64,000 bases of DNA from CAVTJL01 sp963735065 (GCA_963735065.1 CAVTJL010000001.1:434001-498000); one strand, 5' to 3'; shown: positions 34,851 through 44,670, counted from the first letter of the stretch. The notes: generated by a model from the sequence alone, not told the origin. A program made the numbers and translations.

Positions 34851-35959
34851 TCGACCACCTCCAGCCGGGCGCCGCGCCGCGTCAGGGCCAGGAGCATGCC
34901 CATGCCCAGCGCGAGCGCGATGGTCGAGGAGCCGCCGTAGCTGATGAAGGGCAGGGTCATGCCCTTGGTCGGCATGAGGTTGAGGTTGACCGCCATGTTG
35001 ATCAGCGCCTGGAGCGCGAACTGCGAGACGAGCCCGGCCGCCGCGAGCTGGATGAAGCGGTCGGTCGTCTCGTGGATGCGCCACAGGCCGCGCACCAGCA
35101 CGCCGGCGAAGAGTGCCGCGATGATCAGGCAGGCCAGGATGCCGAACTCCTCGGCCGCCGCCGCGAAGACGAAGTCGGTATGGGCGTCGGGGAGCAGAAA
35201 CTTCTCCACACCCTCGCCGGGACCCCGGCCCAGCAGGCCGCCCGAGGCGACCGCACGGAGCGCCATCTCCACCTGATAGCCCACCGTGTTGGGATCGAGG
35301 AAGGTGTCGATGCGGCGGGAGACGTGCGGGAACAGCGTGTAGGCGAGCCAGCCGCCGGCGACGCCGATGCCGTTGAGGCCGAGCACGATGGCCCAGGGGA
35401 TGCCGGCGAGGAAAAGCTGGATCGCATAGACCAGCCCCACGACCGCCACCATGCCGAGATCGGGCTGGCTGAACAGGACGAGAAGGCAGAAGCCGACCAG
35501 CGGAACGGTCCAGGGAAGGCCCTGCAGGCCGGGCTTTCGCGTGATCAGCCGCGCCGTCACGACGGCCAGCGCGGGCTTCACGAACTCGCTCGGCTGGATG
35601 AGGAGCGGGCCGAAGGCGAGCCAGCGCGTGGCGCCCTTGATGTCGGCGCCGGCGAGCAGCGTCAGGGCCATGAGCGCAGCGAAGACGGCCAGCATCACCG
35701 TCGCGAGGCGAAGCACCCCCAAGGGCGAGAGCAGCGAGGTGCCAAGCAGGATGAGCGCGGCCGGCAGGAGGTAGGAGATGTGCTTGAGGATGAAGTGGTC
35801 CGGGCTCATGTGCAGGGTGCGCGCGACCGGCGGGCTCGCCGTGAAGACGAGGATCACGCCGATCGCCGCGAGCAGGGCGAAGCCGGTCAGCATCACGCGG
35901 TCGACCGTCCACCACCAGGTGCCGAAGACCGACCGGTCGGTGCGGCTGAGGAAGCTCAT
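34847..35959 (-). CDS. ftsW: Septal peptidoglycan glycosyltransferase FtsW
   Basis: This SEDS-family polymerase has 370 residues and about ten TM helices. Signature segments are GATRWLAFGPLLIQPSEFVKPAL, GPGEGVEKFLLPDAHTDFVFA with the catalytic-loop Asp, and MPTKGMTLPFISYGGSS near the C-terminus. It polymerises lipid II at the septum together with FtsI, encoded upstream in the same cluster. The ATG overlaps the murD stop (ATGA). Confidence 0.97.
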   Translation of the reverse strand: MSFLSRTDRSVFGTWWWTVDRVMLTGFALLAAIGVILVFTASPPVARTLHMSPDHFILKHISYLLPAALILLGTSLLSPLGVLRLATVMLAVFAALMALTLLAGADIKGATRWLAFGPLLIQPSEFVKPALAVVTARLITRKPGLQGLPWTVPLVGFCLLVLFSQPDLGMVAVVGLVYAIQLFLAGIPWAIVLGLNGIGVAGGWLAYTLFPHVSRRIDTFLDPNTVGYQVEMALRAVASGGLLGRGPGEGVEKFLLPDAHTDFVFAAAAEEFGILACLIIAALFAGVLVRGLWRIHETTDRFIQLAAAGLVSQFALQALINMAVNLNLMPTKGMTLPFISYGGSSTIALALGMGMLLALTRRGARLEVVE

Positions 35960-37356
35960 GCCTCGGCCTCCGTCTCGGCCCGCTTCGCCCGCGCCCGCAC
36001 GAGGCTCCGGAACGTGTCGCCCCGGTGCTCGAAGCTCCGGAACTGGTCGAACGAGGCGCAGGCCGGCGCCAGCAGAACGACCGGCTGCGCGTCGCGGCTC
36101 CGGCGCGCCGCGGCGATCGCGGCGTCGACCGCCACCTCGAGCGTGCCGCAACGCTCGAAGGGCACGCGGCCCTCGAGAAAGCCTGCCAGCGCCTCCTCCG
36201 CCTTGCCGATCAGGAACGCGCGGCGCACCGCACCCAGATGCGGTGCCAGGCTGGCGAACCCGCCTTCCTTGGCGAGGCCGCCGGCAATCCAGAAGACGGC
36301 CGGGAAGGAATCGAGGCTGCGGGCGGCGGCCTCCGGGTTGGTGGCCTTGCTGTCGTTGACGAACGCCACCCTTCCGATCCGCCCGACCTCCTCCATCCGA
36401 TGCGGCAGGCCGGGGAAGGTCGCAAGGCCGCGCGCCGCCTCCTCCTGGCGGAGGCCGAGGAGCCGCACCGCCGCGTAGGCCGCGGCGGCATTCTCGAGGT
36501 TGTGGGCGCCGCGAAGCGAGCCGATCCCGTCGAGCGAGGCCACGGCACGACCGGCACCGTCGAGCCCGTCGATCAGCAGCCCCTCGAACACGCCGACGCC
36601 GCCGGGGACGAGGTCGGTGCCGTCGATCCGGGCGACGCGTCGCCCGCAGGCCGCGAGCGTCGTGGCGATCTCGCGCGAGATCGCGTCGCCCTGCCCCACC
36701 ACCGCCATGTCCCCCGGCTGCTGGTTGCGGAAGATGCGCTTCTTGGCGGCCGCATAACCCTCGAGGCCGCCGTGCCGCTCCAGATGGTCGGGCGTGAGGT
36801 TGAGCCAGACGGCCACGTCGCAGCGCACGGTCTCGCAGAGATCGAGCTGGTAGGAGGAGAGCTCGAGCACGATCGTCTCGTCGGGCCTGCCGAGCTCGAG
36901 ATCGAAGACGGCACGGCCGATATTGCCGCCCAGCTGCGCCGGCCTGCCGGCCTCGCGCAGCAGATGGTGGATCAGCGACGCCGTCGTCGACTTGCCGTTG
37001 GTCCCGGTGACCCCGATCAGCCGACGCCCACCCAGCGCTGCGCAGAAAAGCTCGATGTCGCCGGTGATCGGCACGTGCGCGGCACGCGCGGCGCTCACCA
37101 GCGGATGGGGTGCCGGATGCGTCAGCGGCACGCCCGGGCTGACGATGAGGGCGGCGAGGCTCGGGATCGCCGCCGCATCCCCCTGCCTGGCGCCCAGACG
37201 CAGGGCCGCCTCGAGGGCGGCGGGCTCGTCGTCGAAGGCCAGAGGCTCCGCGCCGATGCCCTTGAGCGCCCGCACCAGGGCAAGGCCGCTTCGGGCCATC
37301 CCCAGAACCCCGACCGGCCGACCCGCGAAGCGCTGGATCCCCCCCATCGCCGTCAC
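35956..37356 (-). CDS. murD: UDP-N-acetylmuramoylalanine--D-glutamate ligase
   Basis: MurD (466 residues) adds D-Glu to UDP-MurNAc-L-Ala. Motifs are GVLGMARSGLALVRAL, GVTGTNGKSTTASLI, LELSSYQLD, NLTPDHLERHG, GAHNLENAAAAYAA and VNDSKATNPEAA. The start is taken as the GTG at 37356, which overlaps the mraY stop (GTGA); an ATG at 37347 gives a protein three residues shorter and is also possible. Confidence 0.96.
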   Translation of the reverse strand: MTAMGGIQRFAGRPVGVLGMARSGLALVRALKGIGAEPLAFDDEPAALEAALRLGARQGDAAAIPSLAALIVSPGVPLTHPAPHPLVSAARAAHVPITGDIELFCAALGGRRLIGVTGTNGKSTTASLIHHLLREAGRPAQLGGNIGRAVFDLELGRPDETIVLELSSYQLDLCETVRCDVAVWLNLTPDHLERHGGLEGYAAAKKRIFRNQQPGDMAVVGQGDAISREIATTLAACGRRVARIDGTDLVPGGVGVFEGLLIDGLDGAGRAVASLDGIGSLRGAHNLENAAAAYAAVRLLGLRQEEAARGLATFPGLPHRMEEVGRIGRVAFVNDSKATNPEAAARSLDSFPAVFWIAGGLAKEGGFASLAPHLGAVRRAFLIGKAEEALAGFLEGRVPFERCGTLEVAVDAAIAAARRSRDAQPVVLLAPACASFDQFRSFEHRGDTFRSLVRARAKRAETEAEA

Positions 37357-38441
37357 CGCAGCTTCAACGTCGAGAGCCCGACGAGGGCCAGGATCGAGGC
37401 GATGATCCAAAAGCGGATGACGATGGTCGGCTCCTGCCACCCCTTCTTCTCGAAATGATGGTGCAGCGGCGCCATCCGGAAGACGCGCTTGCCGGTGAGC
37501 TTGAAGGACGCGACCTGGACGATGACCGAGACCGCCTCGAGCACGAAGAGCCCGCCGATGATGGCCAGCACGAGCTCGTGCTTGACGATGACGGCGGTCG
37601 TGCCGAGCGCCCCGCCTGTCGCGAGCGAGCCGGTGTCGCCCATGAAGACCATGGCCGGCGGCGCGTTGAACCAGAGAAAGCCGAGCGACGCGCCAACCAT
37701 GGCCCCACAGAACACGGAAAGCTCGCCGGCGCCGGCCACATAGGGAATGCCCAGATAGCCCGCGAAGATGACGTTGCCGACCAGGTAGGCGATGAGCGCG
37801 AACGAGCCTGCGGCGATCATCACCGGCACGATGGCAAGGCCGTCCAGCCCGTCCGTGAGGTTCACGGCGTTGGACGATCCCACCATCACGAGCGTCGCGA
37901 ACAGCGGAAAGAAGGCGCCCAGATGGATCAGCAGCCCCTTGAAGACGGGCACGGCGACGCTGGTCGCCAGTGCCGGCTCGGTGAGGTGCGCGATCATCAC
38001 GGACGCAGCCAGCGCTATGGCCGTCTGGCCGATCAGCTTGAGCCGGCCCGAGAGGCCGCCGCTCGAGCGGCGCGTCACCTTGAGGTAGTCGTCGAGGAAG
38101 CCGATCAGGCCATAGCCCAGCGTCACCAGCAGGACGACCCAGACGAAGCCGTTGGCGAGGTCGGCCCACAGCAGCGTCGCGACGCTGAGCGCCAGAAGGA
38201 TCAGCACGCCGCCCATGGTGGGCGTGCCCTGCTTGGTCAGGAGATGCAATTCTGGGCCGTCGGCGCGGATCGGCTGCCCGCCGTTCTGCTTGGCCCGGAG
38301 CCAGCGGATGATCCGCGGCCCGAAGAAGAAGCAGATGAACAGCGCCGTGAGCACGGCCCCGCCCGAGCGGAAGGTGATGTAGCGGAAGAGGTTGAAGACC
38401 GCGATGTGCTCGGCCAGCGGGTAGAGGAGGAGGTAGAGCAT
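37353..38441 (-). CDS. mraY: Phospho-MurNAc-pentapeptide translocase
   Basis: MraY (362 residues, about ten TM helices) makes lipid I from UDP-MurNAc-pentapeptide and undecaprenyl phosphate. Catalytic motifs are GFLDDYLKV (Asp pair), NAVNLTDGLDGLA and the C-terminal APLHHHFEKKGW. KQGTPTMGG near residue 70 is also diagnostic. It starts one base after the murF stop (TGAGATG). Confidence 0.98.
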   Translation of the reverse strand: MLYLLLYPLAEHIAVFNLFRYITFRSGGAVLTALFICFFFGPRIIRWLRAKQNGGQPIRADGPELHLLTKQGTPTMGGVLILLALSVATLLWADLANGFVWVVLLVTLGYGLIGFLDDYLKVTRRSSGGLSGRLKLIGQTAIALAASVMIAHLTEPALATSVAVPVFKGLLIHLGAFFPLFATLVMVGSSNAVNLTDGLDGLAIVPVMIAAGSFALIAYLVGNVIFAGYLGIPYVAGAGELSVFCGAMVGASLGFLWFNAPPAMVFMGDTGSLATGGALGTTAVIVKHELVLAIIGGLFVLEAVSVIVQVASFKLTGKRVFRMAPLHHHFEKKGWQEPTIVIRFWIIASILALVGLSTLKLR

Positions 38442-38442
38442 C

Positions 38443-39846
38443 TCAGCCCCGCGCCCCCCCGGCCACGGCCAGGCTGTCGGCCTCGAGGCCGGCGATGAGC
38501 GTCGCCATCCGGCTGCCCAGCGAGCCCTTGACCAGCAGCACGTCGCCATCGCGCAGCGCCGCCCGGAGGGGTGCCACCAGCGCCGCCGAATCCGCGCCAT
38601 GCGCCCCGCGGCGGCAAGCCGGCAGCGCCGCCGACAGCTCCGCCATCAGCGGGCCACAGGTGAAGACCTGGTCGATCGCCGCCGCCTCCACCTCGGCCGC
38701 GAGGTCGGCGTGAAGGCGCGGCGCGTCGCCCCCCAGCTCCAGCATGTCGCCAAGCGCCGCCAGACGACGGCCCGGCGCCGTGCCCAGAACGGCCAGGGCC
38801 GCCCGCATCGAGGTGGGATTGGCGTTGTAGCTCTCGTCGATCAGCGTGGCGGTACCGCCCGAGACGGCGAGCGTGCATCGTCTGCCCCGACCGGCGAGTG
38901 CCGGGATCGTGGCGAGGCGGGGCGCAAGCGCCGCTGCCTCGAGGCCCAACGCCTCGACGACGGCCAGCACCGCCAGCGCGTTCATCACCCAATGCCGCCC
39001 GGGCAGCGACAGCGTGAAGCCGATGCCGACGCCCGCCCGGCTCGCCGTGACGTTGCTGCCCTCGGCGCCGAGATCGGCGTCGAGGAGCCGCCAGTCCGCA
39101 TCGCTGTGCTGGCCGAAGGTCAGAACACGCGCGACCCCCCGGCTCTCCGCATGGGCGAGAAGCCTGGGGAACTGCTCGCTGTCACGGGGCAGCACGGCCA
39201 CACCGCCGGGCTCCAGCCCTTCGAGGATCTCGGCCTTGGCGTCGGCGATGGCCTCGATCGAGCCCAGATATTCGAGGTGCGCCGGGGCGATCCAGGTCAC
39301 GACGGCGACGTGCGGCCGGACCTGACGTGTGAGATCGGCGATCTCGCCCCGATGGTTCATGCCCATCTCGAAGACGCCGAAGCGCGCCGCCTGTGGCAGG
39401 CGGGCCAGCGACAGCGGCACGCCCCACTGATTGTTGTGGCTGGCAGCGCTGCCGTGGGTCGGTCCGGCGCCCGCCAGCACATGGCGAAGCGCCTCCTTCG
39501 TGCCGGTCTTGCCGACGCTTCCCGTGACACCGACGATCCGCGCGGCGCTCCTGGCCCGGCCGGCACGTCCGAGGGCCTCGAGGGCCTGCATGGTATCCGG
39601 GGCGAGAACGAGCGGCGCACCCTCGCCCACACCTTCGGGCAGCGAGGACACCAGGGCTGCGGCACCGGCCGCGAGCGCCGCCGGCACGAACGCATGGCCG
39701 TCGTGGTTGGGGCCGCGCAGCGCCACGAAGAGCGCCCGTTCCGGCAAGGAGCGGCTGTCGATCGCGACCTCGTCGGCCGCGAATGCCGCAAGAGCCCGGC
39801 CATCCACCGCCCGGGCGATCTCCGCCGAGGTCCAAAGCGGGCTCAC
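38443..39846 (-). CDS. murF: UDP-MurNAc-tripeptide--D-alanyl-D-alanine ligase
   Basis: MurF (467 residues) adds D-Ala-D-Ala to complete the pentapeptide. Motifs are SRSLPERALFVALRG, GVTGSVGKTGTKEAL (ATP site), NNQWGVPLSLA, FEMGMNHRGEI and LIDESYNANPTSM. The GTG start overlaps the murE stop (GTGA). Length and motif order fit a normal enzyme. Confidence 0.97.
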   Translation of the reverse strand: MSPLWTSAEIARAVDGRALAAFAADEVAIDSRSLPERALFVALRGPNHDGHAFVPAALAAGAAALVSSLPEGVGEGAPLVLAPDTMQALEALGRAGRARSAARIVGVTGSVGKTGTKEALRHVLAGAGPTHGSAASHNNQWGVPLSLARLPQAARFGVFEMGMNHRGEIADLTRQVRPHVAVVTWIAPAHLEYLGSIEAIADAKAEILEGLEPGGVAVLPRDSEQFPRLLAHAESRGVARVLTFGQHSDADWRLLDADLGAEGSNVTASRAGVGIGFTLSLPGRHWVMNALAVLAVVEALGLEAAALAPRLATIPALAGRGRRCTLAVSGGTATLIDESYNANPTSMRAALAVLGTAPGRRLAALGDMLELGGDAPRLHADLAAEVEAAAIDQVFTCGPLMAELSAALPACRRGAHGADSAALVAPLRAALRDGDVLLVKGSLGSRMATLIAGLEADSLAVAGGARG

Positions 39847-41309
39847 GACGCGGCTCCGGCAAGGGCGGCAACGGCGGCCTGTGCCACCGTCGCATCGTCG
39901 AAGGGCAGAACGCGGTCGCCGACGATCTGGCCGGGCTCGTGCCCCTTGCCGGCGATGAGGAGGACATCGCCCGCGGCCAGCCCCTCCAGCCCGCGGCGGA
40001 TCGCTTGGGCACGATCGCCCACCTCCAGGGCGCCGGGGCATCCTGCGAGCACCTCGCGGCGGATCCGCGCCGGGTCCTCGGTTCGCGGATTGTCGTCGGT
40101 GACGATCAGGCGATCGGCGCAGCGGGCCGCGGCGGCGCCCATCAGCGGCCGCTTGCCCGGATCGCGATCGCCGCCCGCGCCGAACACGACGACGAGGCGG
40201 CCGGCGGTGTGCGCCCTGAGGGCGGAAAGCGCCTGCTCGAGCGCGTCGGGCGTGTGGGCGAAGTCGACGAAGACGGCGGCACCGCTCGGATGGCGCGCCA
40301 CGAGCTGCATGCGCCCGGGCGCGCCCTCGACGCTGCCGAGATGCGGCACGAGATCCGAGACCGGCGTGCCGGCGGCGACGACGAGGCCGATCGCCGCCAG
40401 GAGGTTCGCCGCCTGGAAGTGGCCGACCAGCGGGGAGTCGAAGGAGACCCGGCTGCCCAGAAGCTCGAGGTCGAGATGCTGGCCGCTCGCATGCGGCCGC
40501 TGGTCGAGGAGCCGCAGCGCCGCCGCCTCGCGGCCGAAGTCGAGCACCTCGAGGCCACGCTCCCGGGCGACGGCGGCCAGCCGGTCGTGCTCGGGCACGT
40601 CCGCGTTGATGACCGCGGTGCCGCCCGCCGGCAGCAGCGTCTCGAAAAGCCGCGCCTTGGCGGCGAGGTAGCGCTCGAGCGTGCCGTGATAGTCGAGATG
40701 ATCGCGCGACAGGTTGGTGAAGGCCGCGGCACGCAGCGCCACGCCGTCGAGGCGGCGCTGGTCCAGCGCATGGCTCGACGCCTCCATCGCCACATGCTGG
40801 ACGCCCTCGCCCGCCAGCTCGGCCAGGATGGCGTGCAGCCGCACCGGATCGGGCGTGGTGAGCCCATAGCCTTGCGTGCCGCTCTCGCGCGTGATGCCGA
40901 GCGTGCCGACGCTCGCCGCCGCCACGCCCAGGCATCGCCAGAGCTGCCGCGCGAAGCTCACCGTCGAGGTCTTGCCGTTGGTGCCGGTGACGGCAACGAT
41001 CGTGCGCGGCTGGCGGCCGTAGAAGCGGGCCGCGGTCAGGGCCAGCGCGCGGCGCGGATCGTCGGCCACGAGAACCGGAAGCCCGAGCTCGAGCCCGCTC
41101 GGCGCCACGGTCGGATCGCCCAGCAGTGCCACGGCGCCGTGCGTGCGCGCGTCCCCGATATAGCGTCGGCCGTCGTCCCGGGCACCGGACAGGGCGGCGA
41201 ACAGCCAGCCCGGCTCGACGGCGCGCGAGTCCGAGCCCAGGCCCAGCACCTCCGGATCGCCGGCGCCCATCATGCGCACGGCATCAGTCGCGAGCGACGA
41301 CAGCCGCAC
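39843..41309 (-). CDS. murE: UDP-MurNAc-L-Ala-D-Glu--meso-DAP ligase
   Basis: MurE (488 residues from the chosen start) adds the third residue of the stem peptide. It has TGTNGKTSTVSF, GLTTPDPVRL, the carbamylated-Lys region AAKARLFETLLP, and DNPRTEDP, the motif that selects meso-diaminopimelate. The GTG at 41309 has GGAG nine bases upstream and starts at the conserved RLSSL; an ATG at 41339 would extend the overlap with ftsI from 26 to 56 bp. Confidence 0.95.
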   Translation of the reverse strand: MRLSSLATDAVRMMGAGDPEVLGLGSDSRAVEPGWLFAALSGARDDGRRYIGDARTHGAVALLGDPTVAPSGLELGLPVLVADDPRRALALTAARFYGRQPRTIVAVTGTNGKTSTVSFARQLWRCLGVAAASVGTLGITRESGTQGYGLTTPDPVRLHAILAELAGEGVQHVAMEASSHALDQRRLDGVALRAAAFTNLSRDHLDYHGTLERYLAAKARLFETLLPAGGTAVINADVPEHDRLAAVARERGLEVLDFGREAAALRLLDQRPHASGQHLDLELLGSRVSFDSPLVGHFQAANLLAAIGLVVAAGTPVSDLVPHLGSVEGAPGRMQLVARHPSGAAVFVDFAHTPDALEQALSALRAHTAGRLVVVFGAGGDRDPGKRPLMGAAAARCADRLIVTDDNPRTEDPARIRREVLAGCPGALEVGDRAQAIRRGLEGLAAGDVLLIAGKGHEPGQIVGDRVLPFDDATVAQAAVAALAGAAS

Positions 41310-43038
41310 CAGGCTTCTCCAGTCCCGAGCCGTCGCCATTGAGCTTGGCGGCGATCATCCGGGCACGCATCGCCTCGATCGCGGCGACGGGCGAGCGGGG
41401 CACGCCCAGGATCGGCCCGATCCGGCTGATGATGTCGCCGACCACGGGTGCCGCCGTCCAGCCGCCATAGCGCAGCCCGTAAGTCTGCGCGTCGCCGGTG
41501 GGCTGGTCCAGCATCACGAGGACCAGATAGCGGGGCTGGTTCATCGGGAAGGCACCGACGAAGGAGGCCAGGACCTGGTGGTGGGAGTAGCCGCCGGCCA
41601 CCGCCTTGTCGGCCGTGCCGGTCTTGCCGCCCACCATGTAGCCGGCCACCTGCGCCTTCGTGCCGGTCCCGTTCTCAACGGTGAGCCAGAGCATGAAGCG
41701 CAGGTCCTGGGCCGTCTTGGCCGAGACCAGGCGCTCGCGTGGCGGCAGGTTGTCGGGCGAGCGCTCGAGCAGCGTCGGCGCGATCCTCGTGCCGTCGCCC
41801 ACCAGGCCGCCCACCACGTCCAGATAGTGCAGCGGGGTCACGGCGATGCCGTGCCCGAACGACACCGTGGCCGTGGTCACGTCCGACCAGCGGCGCGGCA
41901 GCTGCGGGCTCGCCACCTCGGGAATCTCGAGCAACTCCTTCTCGAGCAGGCCGATGCGGCGCAGGAAGCCCCTGAGCGCGGGGGCGCCGCCGGCCGCAAA
42001 GGCCATGCGCGCGGTGCCGATGTTCGAGGAGTACATGAAGATCTCGGGCACCGAGAGCCAGCGGCGCAGCCCGTGATCGTCATGGATCCTGAACCGGCCG
42101 ATCTGGAGGGGCTGGGTCGCGTCGAACGTGTCGGTGAGCTTCACCTTGCCCGAGTTGAGCGCCATGGCGTGCGAGACGATCTTGAAGAGCGAGCCCAGCT
42201 CGTAGGTCCCGCCCGTGCAGCGGTTCTTGCGCGTCACGGCGGGAGCCTGGTCGGCCTGGTTCGGGTCGAAGTCGGGCAGGCTGACCATGGCCAGGATCTC
42301 GCCCGTCACGCGGTCGAGCACGAGGCCGCACGCTCCCTTGGGATGGAAGCGCTGCATGGCCGTGCGCATCTCGCTCGTGACCGCCTCCTGGATGCGGAGG
42401 TCGAGGCTGAGCGCCACCGGCTCGCCGTTCTGATGATCGCCCAGCGTGCCTTGGTCGAGCGCGTATTCGATGCCCGACAGGCCACGATTGTCGATGTCGA
42501 CGAAGCCCAGCACCTGGCTCGCGAGACGGCCGTTCGGATAGACGCGATGCTCGGCGGTGCGGAAGCTGACGCCCGGAATGCCGAGCTCGAGGACGGCCTC
42601 CTGCTCCTTGGGGGTGATCTGGTGCTTGACCCAGGCGAACCGCCTGGAGGCGGCAAAGCGGCGTGCCAGCTCGCCGGCGTCGACGTCGCTGAGGACGTGG
42701 GCCAGCTCGCGCGCGGCCAGAGCCGGGTCCGGCATGAGCGAGGGATCGCCGTAGACCGACGGCATCAGCAGGTCGGTCGCCAGGATGACCCCGTTGCGAT
42801 CGGTGATGTCCGGCCGCGCATGGGGTGCCGTGGCGACGCCGCGCGGGGCCGTCATCGCCTCCGCCGCCGGGATGGCGGAGGGGGCCGACACGGAGGGCGC
42901 CGGCATCATGTGGACGAGGCGGATCGCGATGCTGAAGAAGCCCAGGAGGAAAACGACACCCACGACGCGGAGACGCCGCCGTCCCGCCAGCACCGCGCGG
43001 TCCGCCTCGCCTCCATAGGCTGTCACCTTGCCGATCAC
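41284..43038 (-). CDS. ftsI: Division-specific transpeptidase FtsI (PBP3)
   Basis: FtsI has 584 residues with a short cytoplasmic tail, one TM helix (about residues 24-43), a PBP dimerisation domain starting at RPDITDRNGVILATD, and a C-terminal transpeptidase domain. Catalytic motifs are SLFK (SxxK; the preceding residues read ELG rather than the usual EPG), SSN and KTGTADK. It cross-links septal peptidoglycan with FtsW. The GTG start overlaps the ftsL stop (GTGA). Confidence 0.96.
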   Translation of the reverse strand: MIGKVTAYGGEADRAVLAGRRRLRVVGVVFLLGFFSIAIRLVHMMPAPSVSAPSAIPAAEAMTAPRGVATAPHARPDITDRNGVILATDLLMPSVYGDPSLMPDPALAARELAHVLSDVDAGELARRFAASRRFAWVKHQITPKEQEAVLELGIPGVSFRTAEHRVYPNGRLASQVLGFVDIDNRGLSGIEYALDQGTLGDHQNGEPVALSLDLRIQEAVTSEMRTAMQRFHPKGACGLVLDRVTGEILAMVSLPDFDPNQADQAPAVTRKNRCTGGTYELGSLFKIVSHAMALNSGKVKLTDTFDATQPLQIGRFRIHDDHGLRRWLSVPEIFMYSSNIGTARMAFAAGGAPALRGFLRRIGLLEKELLEIPEVASPQLPRRWSDVTTATVSFGHGIAVTPLHYLDVVGGLVGDGTRIAPTLLERSPDNLPPRERLVSAKTAQDLRFMLWLTVENGTGTKAQVAGYMVGGKTGTADKAVAGGYSHHQVLASFVGAFPMNQPRYLVLVMLDQPTGDAQTYGLRYGGWTAAPVVGDIISRIGPILGVPRSPVAAIEAMRARMIAAKLNGDGSGLEKPGAAVVARD

Positions 43039-43424
43039 GGCCTTCCTTCCTCCACTGGGGGGACTGCCGGCGGTCGCGGCTTCACCGCGAGCTGCACCTG
43101 ATTGCCCGAGGGCAGCACCACCGCGAGCGACAGGCCGCTCAGGCTGCGATCGTAGAGCTTGGCGATCTCGGGCACGCTCGTGAGCGCCTCGGCGCCGGCA
43201 GGATGCATGCCCAGCTGCTTGGCCTGCATCGCCAGCCGCTCGGGTCGGCTCAGATAGGCCAGCTCGGCACGCAGCGTCCTGAGCCGCCAGGTCTCCGAGA
43301 CGACCTCCTTTTGCACGCTGGTGAGCTCGCGCTCGAGCCCCAGCACCTTATACTTGAGATGGAAGACGAGCATGGCAGCGAGCATCGCGCAGAAGCCGGC
43401 CACGATCGACGCCCGCGAGATCAT
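43035..43424 (-). CDS. ftsL: Cell-division protein FtsL
   Basis: This is a 129-residue bitopic protein. One TM helix (about residues 5-24, SIVAGFCAMLAAMLVFHLKY) is followed by a periplasmic coiled coil (VLGLERELTSVQKEV) and the conserved LRAELAYLSRPERLAMQAKQLG, which binds FtsB/FtsQ. Sequence identity of FtsL is always low, and position between rsmH and ftsI supports the call. The ATG overlaps the rsmH stop (ATGA). Confidence 0.9.
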   Translation of the reverse strand: MISRASIVAGFCAMLAAMLVFHLKYKVLGLERELTSVQKEVVSETWRLRTLRAELAYLSRPERLAMQAKQLGMHPAGAEALTSVPEIAKLYDRSLSGLSLAVVLPSGNQVQLAVKPRPPAVPPVEEGRP

Positions 43425-44407
43425 GCGGCGAGCCTCCACGCATCGCCGCCCACCGCTTCCTCCTCGACGGGCAGCCGCAGCGCCACCCTGAGGCGCGCCG
43501 ATCGGGCGCGCGGATTGCGCTCCACCTCGGCGACGCTGGGGCGGATGATGCCGCGCTGCGCCCAGACGAAGCGACGCGGCGGCAGCTCGACGGGCGGCAG
43601 ATGGCGCGAGCGCCCCGGCACCTGGCCTCCGGGCCGCTCGACGAGGCGCTTGACGATGCGGTCCTCGCCCGAGTGGAAGCTCACGACGACGAGGCGGCCA
43701 CCCGGCACCAGCAGCGCTGCGGACGCCTCGAGCAGCCGCTCGAGCTCGCCCAGCTCGTCATTGACCGCGATGCGAAGGGCCTGGAAGGTCTGCGTCGCGG
43801 GATCGCGCGGGCCATGGCCGCCGCGCTTGGCCCGGTGCACGAGCTCGCGCAGCTGGCGGGTGCGGGTGATGGGCTCCCGGGCGCGTCGCTCGACGATCAG
43901 CCGTGCGATACGGCGGGCCTGAGGCTCGTCCCCGTAGTCGCGCAGCACCCGCGCCAGCTCGGCCTCGTCGAGCGTCGCCAGCAGCTCGGCCGCCGTCGGG
44001 CCGTCCGGGCCCATGCGCATGTCGAGCGGCCCGTCCTCGGCAAAGGCGAAGCCGCGATCCCGGGCGTCCAGCTGGTAGGATGACAGACCCACGTCGGCGA
44101 CGATGCCGTCGACCTGCTCGATGCCGATCCCGGCGAGCAGCGTCGCAAGATCACCGAACCGCCCCTCGACCATCGTGAGGCCGGGCTCGCTCGCCGCCAG
44201 CGCGCGGCCGCGCGCGACGGCCTCGGGGTCACGGTCCACCGCCACGACGCGCGCGGCCGGTGCCCGCTGCAGGATGCCGCGCGTGTAACCGCCGCCGCCG
44301 AACGTCGCATCGACGTGAAGGCCGCCTGCCTCCGGTCGGAGCGCGGCGATCGCTTCGTCCAGCAGCACCGGCTCGTGTCCCAGATTTTTCCCCGCTTTGT
44401 TATCCAC
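43421..44407 (-). CDS. rsmH: 16S rRNA (cytosine(1402)-N4)-methyltransferase
   Basis: RsmH/MraW (328 residues) methylates C1402 in the ribosomal P site. It starts with GHEPVLLDEAIAALRP, has the SAM-binding VDATFGGGGYTRGIL, DGIVADVGLSSYQLD, and RGFAFAEDGPLDMRMGP. It is the first gene of the dcw run because mraZ is missing upstream. The start codon is the GTG at 44407, which lies inside a perfect DnaA box. Confidence 0.96.
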   Translation of the reverse strand: MDNKAGKNLGHEPVLLDEAIAALRPEAGGLHVDATFGGGGYTRGILQRAPAARVVAVDRDPEAVARGRALAASEPGLTMVEGRFGDLATLLAGIGIEQVDGIVADVGLSSYQLDARDRGFAFAEDGPLDMRMGPDGPTAAELLATLDEAELARVLRDYGDEPQARRIARLIVERRAREPITRTRQLRELVHRAKRGGHGPRDPATQTFQALRIAVNDELGELERLLEASAALLVPGGRLVVVSFHSGEDRIVKRLVERPGGQVPGRSRHLPPVELPPRRFVWAQRGIIRPSVAEVERNPRARSARLRVALRLPVEEEAVGGDAWRLAA

Positions 44408-44408
44408 A
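44400..44408 (+). promoter_or_regulatory. DnaA box (TTATCCACA), perfect consensus
   Basis: The nine bases match the DnaA box consensus exactly and overlap the GTG start codon of rsmH. A one-mismatch copy, TTATCCAAA, lies at 44541-44549. Binding by DnaA is inferred. Confidence 0.6.
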
Positions 44409-44670
44409 GGCCAAATCCTGAGCTCCCGGCGACGACGGCCCGCGTGACCCCTACAGCTAAAGGAGCCGCGCGTTTTTGTCCAGTCGTGTCATTTGCGCCA
44501 CGCCCTGTCACCAGGTCTCCATAGGTACAGGAGTGCTGCTTTATCCAAAGAATTGCCTCTGTCGGCCGCGTCCGCGATAGCCGAACAGCACCACGCCAAT
44601 CACGCGCCAAGAACAACAAAGGTCAAGCCATCTGGCATCTTTGAACGGAGACAATAGACCAACGGCGTCC

